A DNA stretch of 28,240 nucleotides. Source: JALCRY01 sp050946575 (GTDB lineage: Bacteria > Bacillota > Clostridia > Peptostreptococcales > Anaerovoracaceae). The notes beneath the pieces are model-generated. The model was given only the letters and a program-made list of their open reading frames with translations. It did no database searches and had not been told where the DNA came from. The stretch spans positions 1-28,240 of the forward strand of contig JBMNVB010000014.1 in the NCBI GenBank assembly GCA_050946575.1, read 5' to 3'. Position numbers and translations under genes: made by a program. This document shows positions 1 through 7,722 of the stretch, piece after piece; position 1 is the stretch's first letter; every line of letters begins with the position of its first letter.

Positions 1-52
1 CGAATTTGTTCGATTGCCCGAAAACCGCAGTATTACTGGGCTTTCGCGGCTA

Positions 53-1438
53 TTATCCTTCGTCCCTTGACATCAAACAGACCGTCTCCACATGCCCCGT
101 CTGCGCGAACATGTCCACCGGTGTCGCTTCCGCCAATCTGTACCCTAAACTGCCCAGTATTTTCACGTCACGCGCCAGTGTCCCGGCGTCGCATGAAACA
201 TAGACGATCTTCTCAGGCTCCGGCATTGCTGCCGCCCGCAGAAGTTTTTCGCCGCAGCCCGCCCGCGGAGGATCCAGGATGACAACATCCGCGTTTTTCG
301 CAGTGAGCAGCGCGATGTCCTCGTATTTTCTTGTTTTATCAGCAATGCCGACTGCCTCGGGCAGTATTATCTCAGCCTTCCCGGGGATATATTTAACGTT
401 CGGTATGCCGTTTAGCGCCGCGTTCCTGCGCGCGTCTTTCACTGCGCTCCTGGACGATTCTATCCCGAGCACGTACCCGGCGCTTCCGGCGCAGTACTGA
501 CCTATGGAACCGACGCCGCAGTAAAGATCGAGCACATTCTCATCGCCTGTCAGAGCTGCGTATTCTTTTACCTTTTCGCAGAGCAGCTTCGCGCCTTCGG
601 TGTTTACCTGGAAGAATGAGCTCGGAGAGATCTCGAATGTGACGCCGCCGATTTTTTCGCATATCGAGGCCATGCCGCCGATGAGTTCCTGCGCGGCGTG
701 TCCTCTGCGCGGCTGCACGCGCTGGTAAAAACTCGCGAGACCGCATCCCGCGCTGCCAGCGGCATTGCCGAGCGCTTTATATAGATAGTCGGGATGAGAA
801 ATCCCTGCAGGAGACGTGACCATTACCATGACCTCGCCGTCTGAAGAAGTCCGGACGAGAAGACGTCTCAGGTCGTCTCCGTATTTGCCTGTATACTTTC
901 TCACCGCGTCCGCGCACGCGGCGGCGGCCGGATGCTGGAGCAGGCAGTCCTCGCAGTCGAAAACATCGTGAGTATGCGCGGCATTGAATCCGACCTTATT
1001 CCCTGCTATCGTGAACTCCGCCTTGTTCCTGTATCTGAACTCGGACGGAGACGGTACAGCGGGCCGGATTGCCGGATCGGTAACTCTGCCGATCCTCTCC
1101 AGTTTGTCACGTACATGCTTCTCCTTGATTTTGAGCTGCATGTCATACGATATATGAGAAAGCGCGCACCCGCCGCAGACTTCCGCGTACGGACATTCCG
1201 GGATGATCCTGAACGGCGAAGGGCGTACGATGTCAGAAGCGACAGCGTTTACATAATTCTTTTTCTTTCTAGTGATCCGCGCGTTGACGATATCGCCCGG
1301 CACGGCGTTTTCGACAAAAACAATAAGGCCGTTGCTAGAACGGCCTATACCTCTTCCCACGTCTGATATATCTATGATCTCGATATTATTGAATTCGGTT
1401 TCTATATTTCTGCTTCTCACACTCAAATGATTTGACAA
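53..1438 (-). CDS. rlmD: 23S rRNA (uracil-5-)-methyltransferase, RlmD/RumA family
   Basis: SAM-dependent enzyme that makes 5-methyluridine in 23S rRNA. The 461-residue product has an N-terminal TRAM RNA-binding domain (about residues 12-70), then an iron-sulfur cluster site with C82, C88 and C91 (CPYAEVCGGC) and a fourth cysteine near residue 170. The C-terminal methyltransferase fold shows VLDLYCGVGSIG, the ILDPPRAGC motif and the catalytic cysteine in YVSCDAGTLARD. Length is normal for the family. The start is uncertain: 1438 is a TTG with no clear ribosome binding site, three bases after the stop of the thioredoxin-like gene, so translation may be coupled; a GTG six codons further in is an alternative. 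The exact target uridine (U1939, U747 or both) cannot be read from sequence. Confidence 0.9.
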   Translation of the reverse strand: MSNHLSVRSRNIETEFNNIEIIDISDVGRGIGRSSNGLIVFVENAVPGDIVNARITRKKKNYVNAVASDIVRPSPFRIIPECPYAEVCGGCALSHISYDMQLKIKEKHVRDKLERIGRVTDPAIRPAVPSPSEFRYRNKAEFTIAGNKVGFNAAHTHDVFDCEDCLLQHPAAAACADAVRKYTGKYGDDLRRLLVRTSSDGEVMVMVTSPAGISHPDYLYKALGNAAGSAGCGLASFYQRVQPRRGHAAQELIGGMASICEKIGGVTFEISPSSFFQVNTEGAKLLCEKVKEYAALTGDENVLDLYCGVGSIGQYCAGSAGYVLGIESSRSAVKDARRNAALNGIPNVKYIPGKAEIILPEAVGIADKTRKYEDIALLTAKNADVVILDPPRAGCGEKLLRAAAMPEPEKIVYVSCDAGTLARDVKILGSLGYRLAEATPVDMFAQTGHVETVCLMSRDEG

Positions 1439-1441
1439 GGT

Positions 1442-1753
1442 CTACATATCGATAAACTTCTGTATCTGCGACTTGCTGCATGTGCCGATTTTCTTGCCCG
1501 TCCTCCTCGAGCCTCTGAACATGAAAAATGTCGGTACGGCCATGACTTCCAGATATCTGGCCAGTTCGCCGTTTTTCGTGATGTCGATACAGCATATGTC
1601 GACATCCTTGTTCTCTTCGGCAACTTCATCCAGCACCGGACGCATGATCATGCATGGCATCCTGCGTTCGTTGTAGAAAAAAACAAGCCGCTTGTCGTCA
1701 GAGCTTTCGATCTCCTTTCTGAATCCACCCGAATCTACAAATTTGATCGACAT
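1442..1753 (-). CDS. thioredoxin-like protein with a single active-site cysteine
   Basis: A 103-residue thioredoxin fold. Residues 25-41 align position by position with the thioredoxin active-site helix, but the WCGPC core reads RRMPC (30-34): the tryptophan and the nucleophilic first cysteine are arginines, and only C34 remains. The cis-proline loop (AVPTFFMF, about residues 73-80) is intact. Other cysteines occur near residues 54-55 and 92. It therefore cannot work as an ordinary dithiol thioredoxin; it may act as a monothiol or binding protein. I chose the ATG at 1753 because GGGGTGG lies just upstream; a GTG at 1762 is possible. A -10 box TATAAT (minus strand, 1811-1816) sits upstream without a convincing -35. 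It is probably cotranscribed with the downstream rRNA methyltransferase, three bases away. Confidence 0.8.
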   Translation of the reverse strand: MSIKFVDSGGFRKEIESSDDKRLVFFYNERRMPCMIMRPVLDEVAEENKDVDICCIDITKNGELARYLEVMAVPTFFMFRGSRRTGKKIGTCSKSQIQKFIDM

Positions 1754-1865
1754 TAAAACCACCCCATCTCTTACTCAGCATATATCACACGTTTTCCCCT
1801 CTATGACAATATTATACATGAAAACGATGCCAGAACATAGAAATAAATGAAAAATAAAATATTTT

Positions 1866-2282
1866 TTACTTTATCATGTTCATGATGCGGTCGTAGAACT
1901 GAGGATAATTCCTTTTTATGTTAACAGGCTGCCGGTCCGTATCAGTGAACGGATGTCTTGACGTTGCCCTGATATGAAGCTCGTTGGTCTGCTTGTTCGC
2001 GATCTCGTATCCGAATTCAATCGTCGCGGCCTTCATGCTTTTCACGCATGTGCGCACGACAAGATGCTCATACAGCATTGCCGGATTTTTATATTTGATA
2101 TGCAGGTCTATTACTGGCAGCCACAGTTCGACTCCCGTTTCGAGTTTGAACTGTCTTATCGGCTGCTCCATCAGTTTCGTCCTGCCGATCTCGAGCCACG
2201 GTACATATGCGCCGTGATACACGATCTGCATCGCGTCAGTGTCCGCATACACCGGATATACATCTGTTTCGTTTATTTCCAT
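1866..2282 (-). CDS. acyl-CoA thioesterase, hotdog fold (YbgC/4HBT family)
   Basis: A 138-residue single hotdog domain. The N-terminal YADTDAMQIVYHGAYVPWLEIGR segment matches the YbgC-type signature with its catalytic aspartate and the YHxxY helix, so hydrolysis of short or aromatic acyl-CoA esters is likely; the physiological substrate is unknown. A longer open frame extends to 2411 inside the upstream gene, but the family N-terminus and an AAGG-rich site place the start at 2282, eight bases after the stop of the NYN gene. It is the last gene of the murB-whiA operon. The downstream 100 bases (1763-1865) are AT-rich, with no convincing terminator hairpin. Confidence 0.88.
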   Translation of the reverse strand: MEINETDVYPVYADTDAMQIVYHGAYVPWLEIGRTKLMEQPIRQFKLETGVELWLPVIDLHIKYKNPAMLYEHLVVRTCVKSMKAATIEFGYEIANKQTNELHIRATSRHPFTDTDRQPVNIKRNYPQFYDRIMNMIK

Positions 2283-2290
2283 TCTTCTGC

Positions 2291-3034
2291 CTACCTTTTC
2301 AGTTCCACCGTTGCCGTTCTTCCGCGCTTCACGATCCTTAAACTGTCTATGCTCCCGATCAGTTCGGACAGCGAGTCGCATCCGTAATTCGCGACGTCGA
2401 AGTCCGCCCATCTGTTCTGGAGCTTCGAGCCTACTTCGCCGAGAGTCGTGCCGCGGTCCTTATTATTGTTCGCGATCACTATGCCGCGCACTCTCCTTTC
2501 GATCGTGCGCTTGCTGATGACGTTCGAGCTGGTATCCTTCTTCCTGTCTCCGTGTCTGTATGCGTCGTCCTCGTCATCCTTTTTCCTGTTCCGTTCGTCC
2601 TCGGCCTTCGCGACATCGAGGTTGACGAACTTGTTGCACGCCTTTATCAATGCGGGCGGCGTCTTGTCCTCGCCCATGCAGATGACGAACATTCCCTCTT
2701 CACGCAGCCTGCTCGCCAGCCTGGTGAAGTCCGAGTCTGACGACACTATGCAGAACCCGTCCACCTTCCCGGAATACAGGATGTCCATCGCGTCGATTAT
2801 GAGCGAGATATCCGTTGAATTTTTTCCCTTCGTATTGCTGAACTGCTGGATCGGCGTGATCGAGTTGTCGAGAAGCACGTTCTTCCACTTCTTCGTTTCC
2901 GTCCTGGTCCAGTCCCCGTATATCCGGCGGTACGTCGTCACGCCTTCCTCGTTCACCTTGTCGAGGATGACTTCGATGTAGTCCGCCGACACATTGTCCG
3001 AGTCTATCAGCAATGCGATCCTTCTTTCGTCCAT
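2291..3034 (-). CDS. NYN-domain (LabA/PIN-like) protein with C-terminal LOTUS/OST-HTH domain
   Basis: A 247-residue protein. Residues 1-140 form an NYN domain, a PIN-like metal-dependent RNase fold: the acidic residues sit in LLIDSDN, STDISLIIDAMDIL and VSSDSDFTRL, followed by GEDKTPPALIKACNKF. A charged linker rich in K, D and E (about 143-170) leads to a C-terminal winged helix of OST-HTH/LOTUS type (about 175-240), an RNA-binding module often paired with NYN. The acidic set looks complete, so RNase activity is plausible, but no target is known. ATG at 3034 has GGAGG eight bases upstream and follows whiA after three bases. Confidence 0.85.
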   Translation of the reverse strand: MDERRIALLIDSDNVSADYIEVILDKVNEEGVTTYRRIYGDWTRTETKKWKNVLLDNSITPIQQFSNTKGKNSTDISLIIDAMDILYSGKVDGFCIVSSDSDFTRLASRLREEGMFVICMGEDKTPPALIKACNKFVNLDVAKAEDERNRKKDDEDDAYRHGDRKKDTSSNVISKRTIERRVRGIVIANNNKDRGTTLGEVGSKLQNRWADFDVANYGCDSLSELIGSIDSLRIVKRGRTATVELKR

Positions 3035-3037
3035 TGT

Positions 3038-3988
3038 CTATGCCTCCGTTTTCCTTTCCGCCAGCTCGGTTATCCGCCTGAGCCGGCTGTTCACGCCCGC
3101 CTTCTTCAGGGGCGGGTCCGAAAGTTCTCCGAGCTCTGTGAGGGTCGCCTCGGGATGGTCGAGACGGAGCAATGCGATTTCTCTCAGTTTTTCCGGCATT
3201 GATTCGAATCGTCCGTCCGCCCGGAGTTTTTCTATAGCCTGTATCTGTTTTTCGGAAGCTGCCAGCGCTTTGTCGATATTCGCCTGATCGCAGTTGCTCC
3301 TTCTGTTCGCTTCGTTTCGGAGATCCTTGCGCATGATGACGTCTTCGTACTTAAAGTACTGGGAGTGCGCGCCCATGATGGCCAGGAGGTCCAGGATCTG
3401 CCCCGAGCTCTTCACGTATGTCACGTACTCATTCTTCCTCTTCACTTTCTTCGCCGTTATGTCGGTGAATGTGTTTATCAGCCTGCGTATATCGTTCGCG
3501 AGATTTTCCGTAGAGGAAACGATCTCGAACTGATACTGTTTTTCCGGGTTCGTCATCGTCCCGGCGCCGAGGAACAGACCGCGCAGGCACGCTCTGCGCT
3601 CGGCTTTTTTTCTTATGACCCCGTCATATATCCCGTCGCTGATGAAGTTCATCCCCTCGCGCACCATGAGGATCCCCGTTTCGCGGAGTATCTGTTCGGA
3701 GAGGTTCTCGGGGCCGATCGTGATAATGAAGTACCTTCCGCTTCTCAGGGCCTGGCCCTCCGCCACCTCGATGCCGGCGTCCACATTGAAGTATTCCTTT
3801 ATCAGCTTCTTGTAATGCCGCGCGACGGAGTTATTGTCGGTGGTCAGCACGATGCGGAATTTCCCGCCGCCCATGAGTCCGATGCTCCCGGCCACGCGAA
3901 TAAAGCCGGCTATCTCCGCCAGCATGCATTCCTTCTTATCGGGCATGATCCTCGCGAGTTCATTTTTTGTTTCGGAAGCGAATGACAT
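3038..3988 (-). CDS. whiA: DNA-binding protein WhiA
   Basis: A 316-residue WhiA homologue: an N-terminal LAGLIDADG-like domain (about 1-200, with the conserved MSFASETKNELARI start and ACLRGLFLGAGTM) and a C-terminal helix-turn-helix (about 230-316, ending LGELSDPPLKKAGVNSRLRRITELA). In actinobacteria WhiA controls sporulation septation; in Firmicutes it affects cell division and chromosome segregation. Length is typical. Start ATG at 3988 has AAGG nearby and lies three bases after rapZ. In most Firmicutes yvcK lies between rapZ and whiA; here the two are directly adjacent. Confidence 0.95.
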   Translation of the reverse strand: MSFASETKNELARIMPDKKECMLAEIAGFIRVAGSIGLMGGGKFRIVLTTDNNSVARHYKKLIKEYFNVDAGIEVAEGQALRSGRYFIITIGPENLSEQILRETGILMVREGMNFISDGIYDGVIRKKAERRACLRGLFLGAGTMTNPEKQYQFEIVSSTENLANDIRRLINTFTDITAKKVKRKNEYVTYVKSSGQILDLLAIMGAHSQYFKYEDVIMRKDLRNEANRRSNCDQANIDKALAASEKQIQAIEKLRADGRFESMPEKLREIALLRLDHPEATLTELGELSDPPLKKAGVNSRLRRITELAERKTEA

Positions 3989-3991
3989 GAT

Positions 3992-4852
3992 CTACCTTCT
4001 CTTTATGTCTCTGTGATCGAGCGTGACCTGTTTCCCCTGGAGCTTGAAAAGTTCGTAGATCTCATTCGCCATCGCGACGCTCCTGTGCTGACCGCCGGTG
4101 CATCCGAACGCGATATTGAGATTGAATTTCCCCTGCTTCATGAAGCACGGAACAATGTCATTTATGAGCTTGTTTATGTTCTTCACGAACGTCTTGCTCT
4201 CCTGGAACTTCATGACATAGTTCCTCACCTTCTTGCTGTTCCCGGTCAGCCTCTTCATGCTCGGGACATAGAAGGGATTCGGGATGAAGCGCATGTCGAA
4301 CACCATGTCGGCCGCGAGCGGTATGCCGTTCTTATATCCGAACGACACGATATTCACGACGAACGTCTCTTCCTGCTGCTCCTCGGAATTTATCAGGCTC
4401 ACGATCTCCGACCTGAGCTTCGAGGACTTCATGTTCGACGTGTCTATCACGTAGTCCGCGCGAGACCTGAGGTCTTTCAGCATCCTGCGTTCCTTCTCGA
4501 TGTCTTCGATGTTCGCGGTCTTTTTCGTCAGCGGATGCACGCGCCGCGTCTCGTTGTATCGACGCACGAGCACCTCATTCGACGCCTCGAGGAAGATTAT
4601 CTTGTACGGGATATCGTTTTCCCTGAGATAATCAATGCTCTCCGTCAGGTCGTTCAGGAAGTCGCCGCCGCGCACGTCCACCACGAACGCGATCTTCTCT
4701 ACACCGGAGCCCTGGTTCGTCGACAGGACAATGAAATTCTTTATGAGGGCCGGCGGCATATTATCGATGCAGTAATATCCGATGTCCTCAAGGCAGCTTA
4801 CCGCCTGCGATTTCCCCGCTCCCGAAAGTCCGGTTATGAAAATGATCTCCAT
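3992..4852 (-). CDS. rapZ: RapZ/YvcJ family nucleotide-binding protein
   Basis: A 286-residue P-loop protein. The Walker A motif GLSGAGKS lies at residues 8-15, and the family C-terminal domain carries the FGCTGGQHRSVAMANEI signature near residue 255. In E. coli RapZ delivers the sRNA GlmZ to RNase E to control glucosamine-6-phosphate synthesis; in Bacillus YvcJ is a nucleotide-binding protein linked to competence and envelope metabolism. The clustering with murB here fits a role around cell-wall precursors. The ATG overlaps the TAA of the PHP gene by one base (TAATG), with GAGGTGG upstream. Confidence 0.95.
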   Translation of the reverse strand: MEIIFITGLSGAGKSQAVSCLEDIGYYCIDNMPPALIKNFIVLSTNQGSGVEKIAFVVDVRGGDFLNDLTESIDYLRENDIPYKIIFLEASNEVLVRRYNETRRVHPLTKKTANIEDIEKERRMLKDLRSRADYVIDTSNMKSSKLRSEIVSLINSEEQQEETFVVNIVSFGYKNGIPLAADMVFDMRFIPNPFYVPSMKRLTGNSKKVRNYVMKFQESKTFVKNINKLINDIVPCFMKQGKFNLNIAFGCTGGQHRSVAMANEIYELFKLQGKQVTLDHRDIKRR

Positions 4853-5595
4853 TATTCCACCTCTTCGATATTCACGATGCGCTCAGGGTCTATCCCCGCT
4901 TCCACGGCCCGCGCGAGCCCGCCTTCGAACGTCCCGACGCGCCCCGGCACGTGCGCGTCGCTGCTGATGACGAACTTCACGTCCTCTTTCGCAGCAATGC
5001 GTATTTCCTCTGTGGTGAGGTGCGGGTGATGCGTGCTGATCTCCATCCACGTGCCTTTCGCGGCGCACGCCCTTGCGATCTCCGCCATGTCAAAAGGCGC
5101 CTTGTCGCCCGGGTGCGTCAGTATCCTAAGGTCATTGTTCATGACCGCGTTCACTATCATTTCAGTGTTCCTCACTGTCAGCGCCTGCGTCCTCCCGGCC
5201 GAATCCGGGGCTCCGTGGCTGTGCAGCCAGTTCGCGATGCAGTATCCGTTCCTGACGCCGTAATGATATCCGGCTATCACGAAATCGAACATCCCGAATT
5301 CCTCCGGCGTGACGTCAAGACCGTTCTCCGTCCCGACGACGGTGTTCGCCTCGACGCTCATCCATATCTTTATCCCGGGATACTTCTCCTGCACCGCGTC
5401 TATCTCCGCCCGCATTTTCGGGAAGTCTTCCCTCTTCACGCCGTATGTAAGATGTCCCGGTCCGTGATCGGATATAGCTATTTCGCTCAGTCCTTTTCTG
5501 ACCGCCTCACGCACGTTTTCCTCTATGGTCCCCTTTCCGTGCGAATACGGAGTGTGAGTATGATAATCGAATATCATTCTGTACTTACTGCTCAA
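4852..5595 (-). CDS. PHP-domain phosphoesterase (YcdX/histidinol-phosphatase-like)
   Basis: A 247-residue PHP-domain protein expected to hydrolyse a small phosphate ester with bound metals. Metal ligands visible are the HTHT motif near the start (DYHTHTPYSH), AISDHG near residue 43, the glutamate of SVEAN, GYHYG, the TH pair in ILTHPG and the final SSDAHVPGRVG. The clostridial gene of this type commonly lies between murB and rapZ, as here. The start is TTG at 5595, supported by AGGAG six bases upstream; it overlaps the end of murB by 11 bases. An in-frame ATG at 5577 lacks a good ribosome binding site. The substrate is unknown. Confidence 0.88.
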   Translation of the reverse strand: MSSKYRMIFDYHTHTPYSHGKGTIEENVREAVRKGLSEIAISDHGPGHLTYGVKREDFPKMRAEIDAVQEKYPGIKIWMSVEANTVVGTENGLDVTPEEFGMFDFVIAGYHYGVRNGYCIANWLHSHGAPDSAGRTQALTVRNTEMIVNAVMNNDLRILTHPGDKAPFDMAEIARACAAKGTWMEISTHHPHLTTEEIRIAAKEDVKFVISSDAHVPGRVGTFEGGLARAVEAGIDPERIVNIEEVE

Positions 5596-6505
5596 TGTCT
5601 TCTCCTATGATCCTGACTTCAGGTTCGAGCATGACGCCGAACTTGTCCTTCACGCGCGCCTGCACGATATGCATGAGACTGATGATATCCTGGGCCGTGG
5701 CCCCGCCGGTGTTTATCACGAATCCCGAGTGGAGTTCCGAGACCTGCGCGCCTCCGACTCTGAGGCCCTTGAGCCCCGCGTCCTGTATCAGCTTACCTGC
5801 ATAATACCCTTCCGGGCGCTTGAAGAAACTTCCGGCGCTCGGATACTGCAGCGGCTGCTTCGCGTTCCGCTTTTTCGAAAGCTCGTTCATTTTCGCGTCT
5901 ATCGCGTTTCTGTCGCCCTTTTCAAGTCCGAACGATGCCGAGAGCACTATCCCGCCGCGGCGCTGGACCGCGCTCGTCCTGTAGCCGAGATCGAGCTCGC
6001 TGCCCGGGACTGTACTGACCGTTCCGTCCGGGCCTATAACGTCGGCCGAGATAATGATGTCCCTTATCTCTCCTCCGTACGCTCCCGCGTTCATGAAGAC
6101 CGCGCCGCCGATGCTCCCCGGTATCCCTGACGCGAACTCCATGCCGGTAAGCGACGCGGCCTGCGCCCTCTTCGAGACGGACGCCAGCAATGCGCCGCAT
6201 CCCGCATTGATTTTTTCTCCTTCGACCGTGATCTCCGAAAACGCGTCTCCGAGGTGGATTATCGCTCCCCTGAATCCTCCGTCTTTTATGAGAACGTTCG
6301 TGCCGTTCCCGAGTATGAGGAAATTCTCGCCGCTGTTTTTGAGCAGTGCGACAGCTTTCCCGAGTTCCTCTGCGTCCGCGGGCTCGACCAGGATCTCCGC
6401 TCTCCCGCCTGCCCGGAACGATGTATATATTCGCATATCGGCATCGGTGATGACATCGCCCGATATGATCTCTTTAAGTCCTTCTTTTACTTCCGTTTTC
6501 AACAT
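5585..6505 (-). CDS. murB: UDP-N-acetylenolpyruvoylglucosamine reductase MurB
   Basis: FAD and NADPH enzyme that reduces UDP-GlcNAc-enolpyruvate to UDP-MurNAc, the second committed step of peptidoglycan synthesis, in the cytoplasm. The 306-residue protein shows the FAD-binding ILGNGTNVLIKDGGF, the SGIPGSIGGAVFMNAGAYGGE segment, the catalytic serine motif PSAGSFFKRP and a final EPEVRIIG, as in Bacillus-type MurB. The open frame extends to 6565, but that part runs through a terminator hairpin; ATG at 6505 has GGAGG close upstream. A possible -10 (TAGAAT, minus strand) lies about 25 bases upstream. It is the first gene of a six-gene operon running to 1866. Confidence 0.95.
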   Translation of the reverse strand: MLKTEVKEGLKEIISGDVITDADMRIYTSFRAGGRAEILVEPADAEELGKAVALLKNSGENFLILGNGTNVLIKDGGFRGAIIHLGDAFSEITVEGEKINAGCGALLASVSKRAQAASLTGMEFASGIPGSIGGAVFMNAGAYGGEIRDIIISADVIGPDGTVSTVPGSELDLGYRTSAVQRRGGIVLSASFGLEKGDRNAIDAKMNELSKKRNAKQPLQYPSAGSFFKRPEGYYAGKLIQDAGLKGLRVGGAQVSELHSGFVINTGGATAQDIISLMHIVQARVKDKFGVMLEPEVRIIGEDIEQ

Positions 6506-6542
6506 ATTCCTCCGATCGTTTCGTCCGGAATCCATTCTAACA

Positions 6543-6580
6543 CAAAACGCCCGGTTTTTACACACTGCCGGGCGTTTTTA
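6543..6580 (-). terminator. Rho-independent terminator of the dehydratase gene
   Basis: Inverted repeat ACGCCCGG / CCGGGCGT with a loop of about 13 bases, flanked by A and T runs. Read on the minus strand it lies about 25 bases after the dehydratase stop and ends in TTTTGTGTT. It separates the dehydratase from murB and also has a T run on the plus strand. Confidence 0.75.
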
Positions 6581-6605
6581 CGGCGGATGAAAAGCGGATA
6601 ACGGC

Positions 6606-7577
6606 TCAGCACTCTTCCGCTATAATATCTCCTAACAGTTTCATGTCGATGTTGCCTCCGCATACGAGGGCCGCGACCTTCCTGCCTTCGATACCCTTTA
6701 CCTTTCCGCTCAGCATTGCCGCGACCGCGCACGCGCCCGCTCCTTCCGGAGTGACCTTTGCGTTCTCCATGAGGTAGACGATGCCGCGCTTTATCTCGGA
6801 TTCCTCTACCGTCACGATGTCGTCAACATACTCCCGCACGACGCTGAATGTACTCTCGCTCGGCCGCTTAGCCATGAGTCCGTCAGCGATGCTGAGCCTG
6901 CCTTCCACTGTCGTGCACTCTCCTCTTTCGATCGAGACTTTCATTGACGGCAGGTTCGCTGTCTGGACGCCCACGATCCTGATGCCTGGCCTGATATGCT
7001 TCGCGGCATATGATATCCCCGAGATCAGACCGCCTCCTCCTATCGCGACGACGAGCACGTCCGCATCCGGTATCTGCTCGAGCATCTCGCAGCCGATCGT
7101 CCCCTGGCCGGCCATGACGTACGGATCTCCGTACGGGTGAACGAAAGTATATCCCTTCTCCTTCTGCAGACGCACCGCCTCATCGGCGGCGTCATTGAAT
7201 GTCTCGCCTTTCATGACTATCTCCGCCCCGAGTTCTCTCGTGCGCTTCACTTTCATCGCCGGTGAACTTTCGGGCATGCAGATCACGCATCTCGCGCCGC
7301 AAGCCCTCGCTGCGTATGCCACGCCCTGAGCGTGGTTCCCCGTCGAAGCCGCGATCAGCCCGCGGGAGCGTTCTTCATCCGTCAGGTTCGCCACCTTGTT
7401 ATATGCTCCCCTGACCTTGAACGCGCCGGTATGCTGCAGACATTCAAGCTTAAGCCGGGCGTCGCAGCCCGTATCTTCACTGAGCCTGTCGCAGCCGATC
7501 ACCGGCGTCACGCGCGACACTCCTCTGAGATTCTTTCTCGCGCTGTTTATCATATCCATGGTAAGTATTTCAGACAT
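6606..7577 (-). CDS. threonine/serine dehydratase (PLP-dependent, no ACT domain)
   Basis: A 323-residue fold-type II PLP enzyme that deaminates L-threonine to 2-oxobutanoate, or L-serine to pyruvate. The PLP lysine is K54 in HTGAFKVRGAYNK. The asparagine loop ASTGNHAQGVAY is near residue 77, and the phosphate-binding GGGGL spans 180-184. There is no C-terminal ACT domain, so it resembles catabolic TdcB rather than isoleucine-inhibited IlvA. ATG at 7577 has AAGGAG seven bases upstream. It is divergent from the LysR regulator gene and has its own promoter and terminator, so it appears monocistronic. Threonine versus serine preference cannot be decided here. Confidence 0.9.
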   Translation of the reverse strand: MSEILTMDMINSARKNLRGVSRVTPVIGCDRLSEDTGCDARLKLECLQHTGAFKVRGAYNKVANLTDEERSRGLIAASTGNHAQGVAYAARACGARCVICMPESSPAMKVKRTRELGAEIVMKGETFNDAADEAVRLQKEKGYTFVHPYGDPYVMAGQGTIGCEMLEQIPDADVLVVAIGGGGLISGISYAAKHIRPGIRIVGVQTANLPSMKVSIERGECTTVEGRLSIADGLMAKRPSESTFSVVREYVDDIVTVEESEIKRGIVYLMENAKVTPEGAGACAVAAMLSGKVKGIEGRKVAALVCGGNIDMKLLGDIIAEEC

Positions 7578-7641
7578 TATGCACTCCTTTCGGCGGGCGG
7601 GGCATCAATGCGCGGGCCCTGTTTGACTTCTTTCTGAGTGT

Positions 7642-7670
7642 ATTGTATATTCGTGTTATCCATTACACAA
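7642..7670 (-). promoter_or_regulatory. putative sigma-A promoter of the dehydratase gene
   Basis: On the minus strand, -35 TTGTGT (7665-7670), a 17-base spacer and -10 TACAAT (7642-7647). The leader is about 60 bases and contains a GCATTGAT word at 7604-7611. Confidence 0.55.
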
Positions 7671-7691
7671 ACGGCAATTTGATATATTAAA

Positions 7692-7708
7692 TATGACAAA
7701 TAGTCATA
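7692..7708. promoter_or_regulatory. candidate LysR-type operator (dyad with T-N11-A)
   Basis: Perfect inverted repeat TATGAC-AAATA-GTCATA just before the LysR ribosome binding site. It contains the T-N11-A pattern of LysR-family boxes (7694 to 7706). The position suits autoregulation of the LysR gene; control of the divergent dehydratase is possible. Confidence 0.5.
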
Positions 7709-7722
7709 AATAGGAGGATGCT

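Noticed and set aside
15..50. Imperfect hairpin just after the 23S rRNA methyltransferase stop
   Set aside because: CAG/CTG and CGAAA/TTTCG arms pair, but with several mismatches and no T run, so I do not call it a terminator.
4013..5029. A 338-codon plus-strand open frame opposite rapZ and the PHP gene
   Set aside because: It is the antisense shadow of two well-supported genes, is rich in R, H, E and V as expected from complementing GC-rich codons, and has no recognisable domain.
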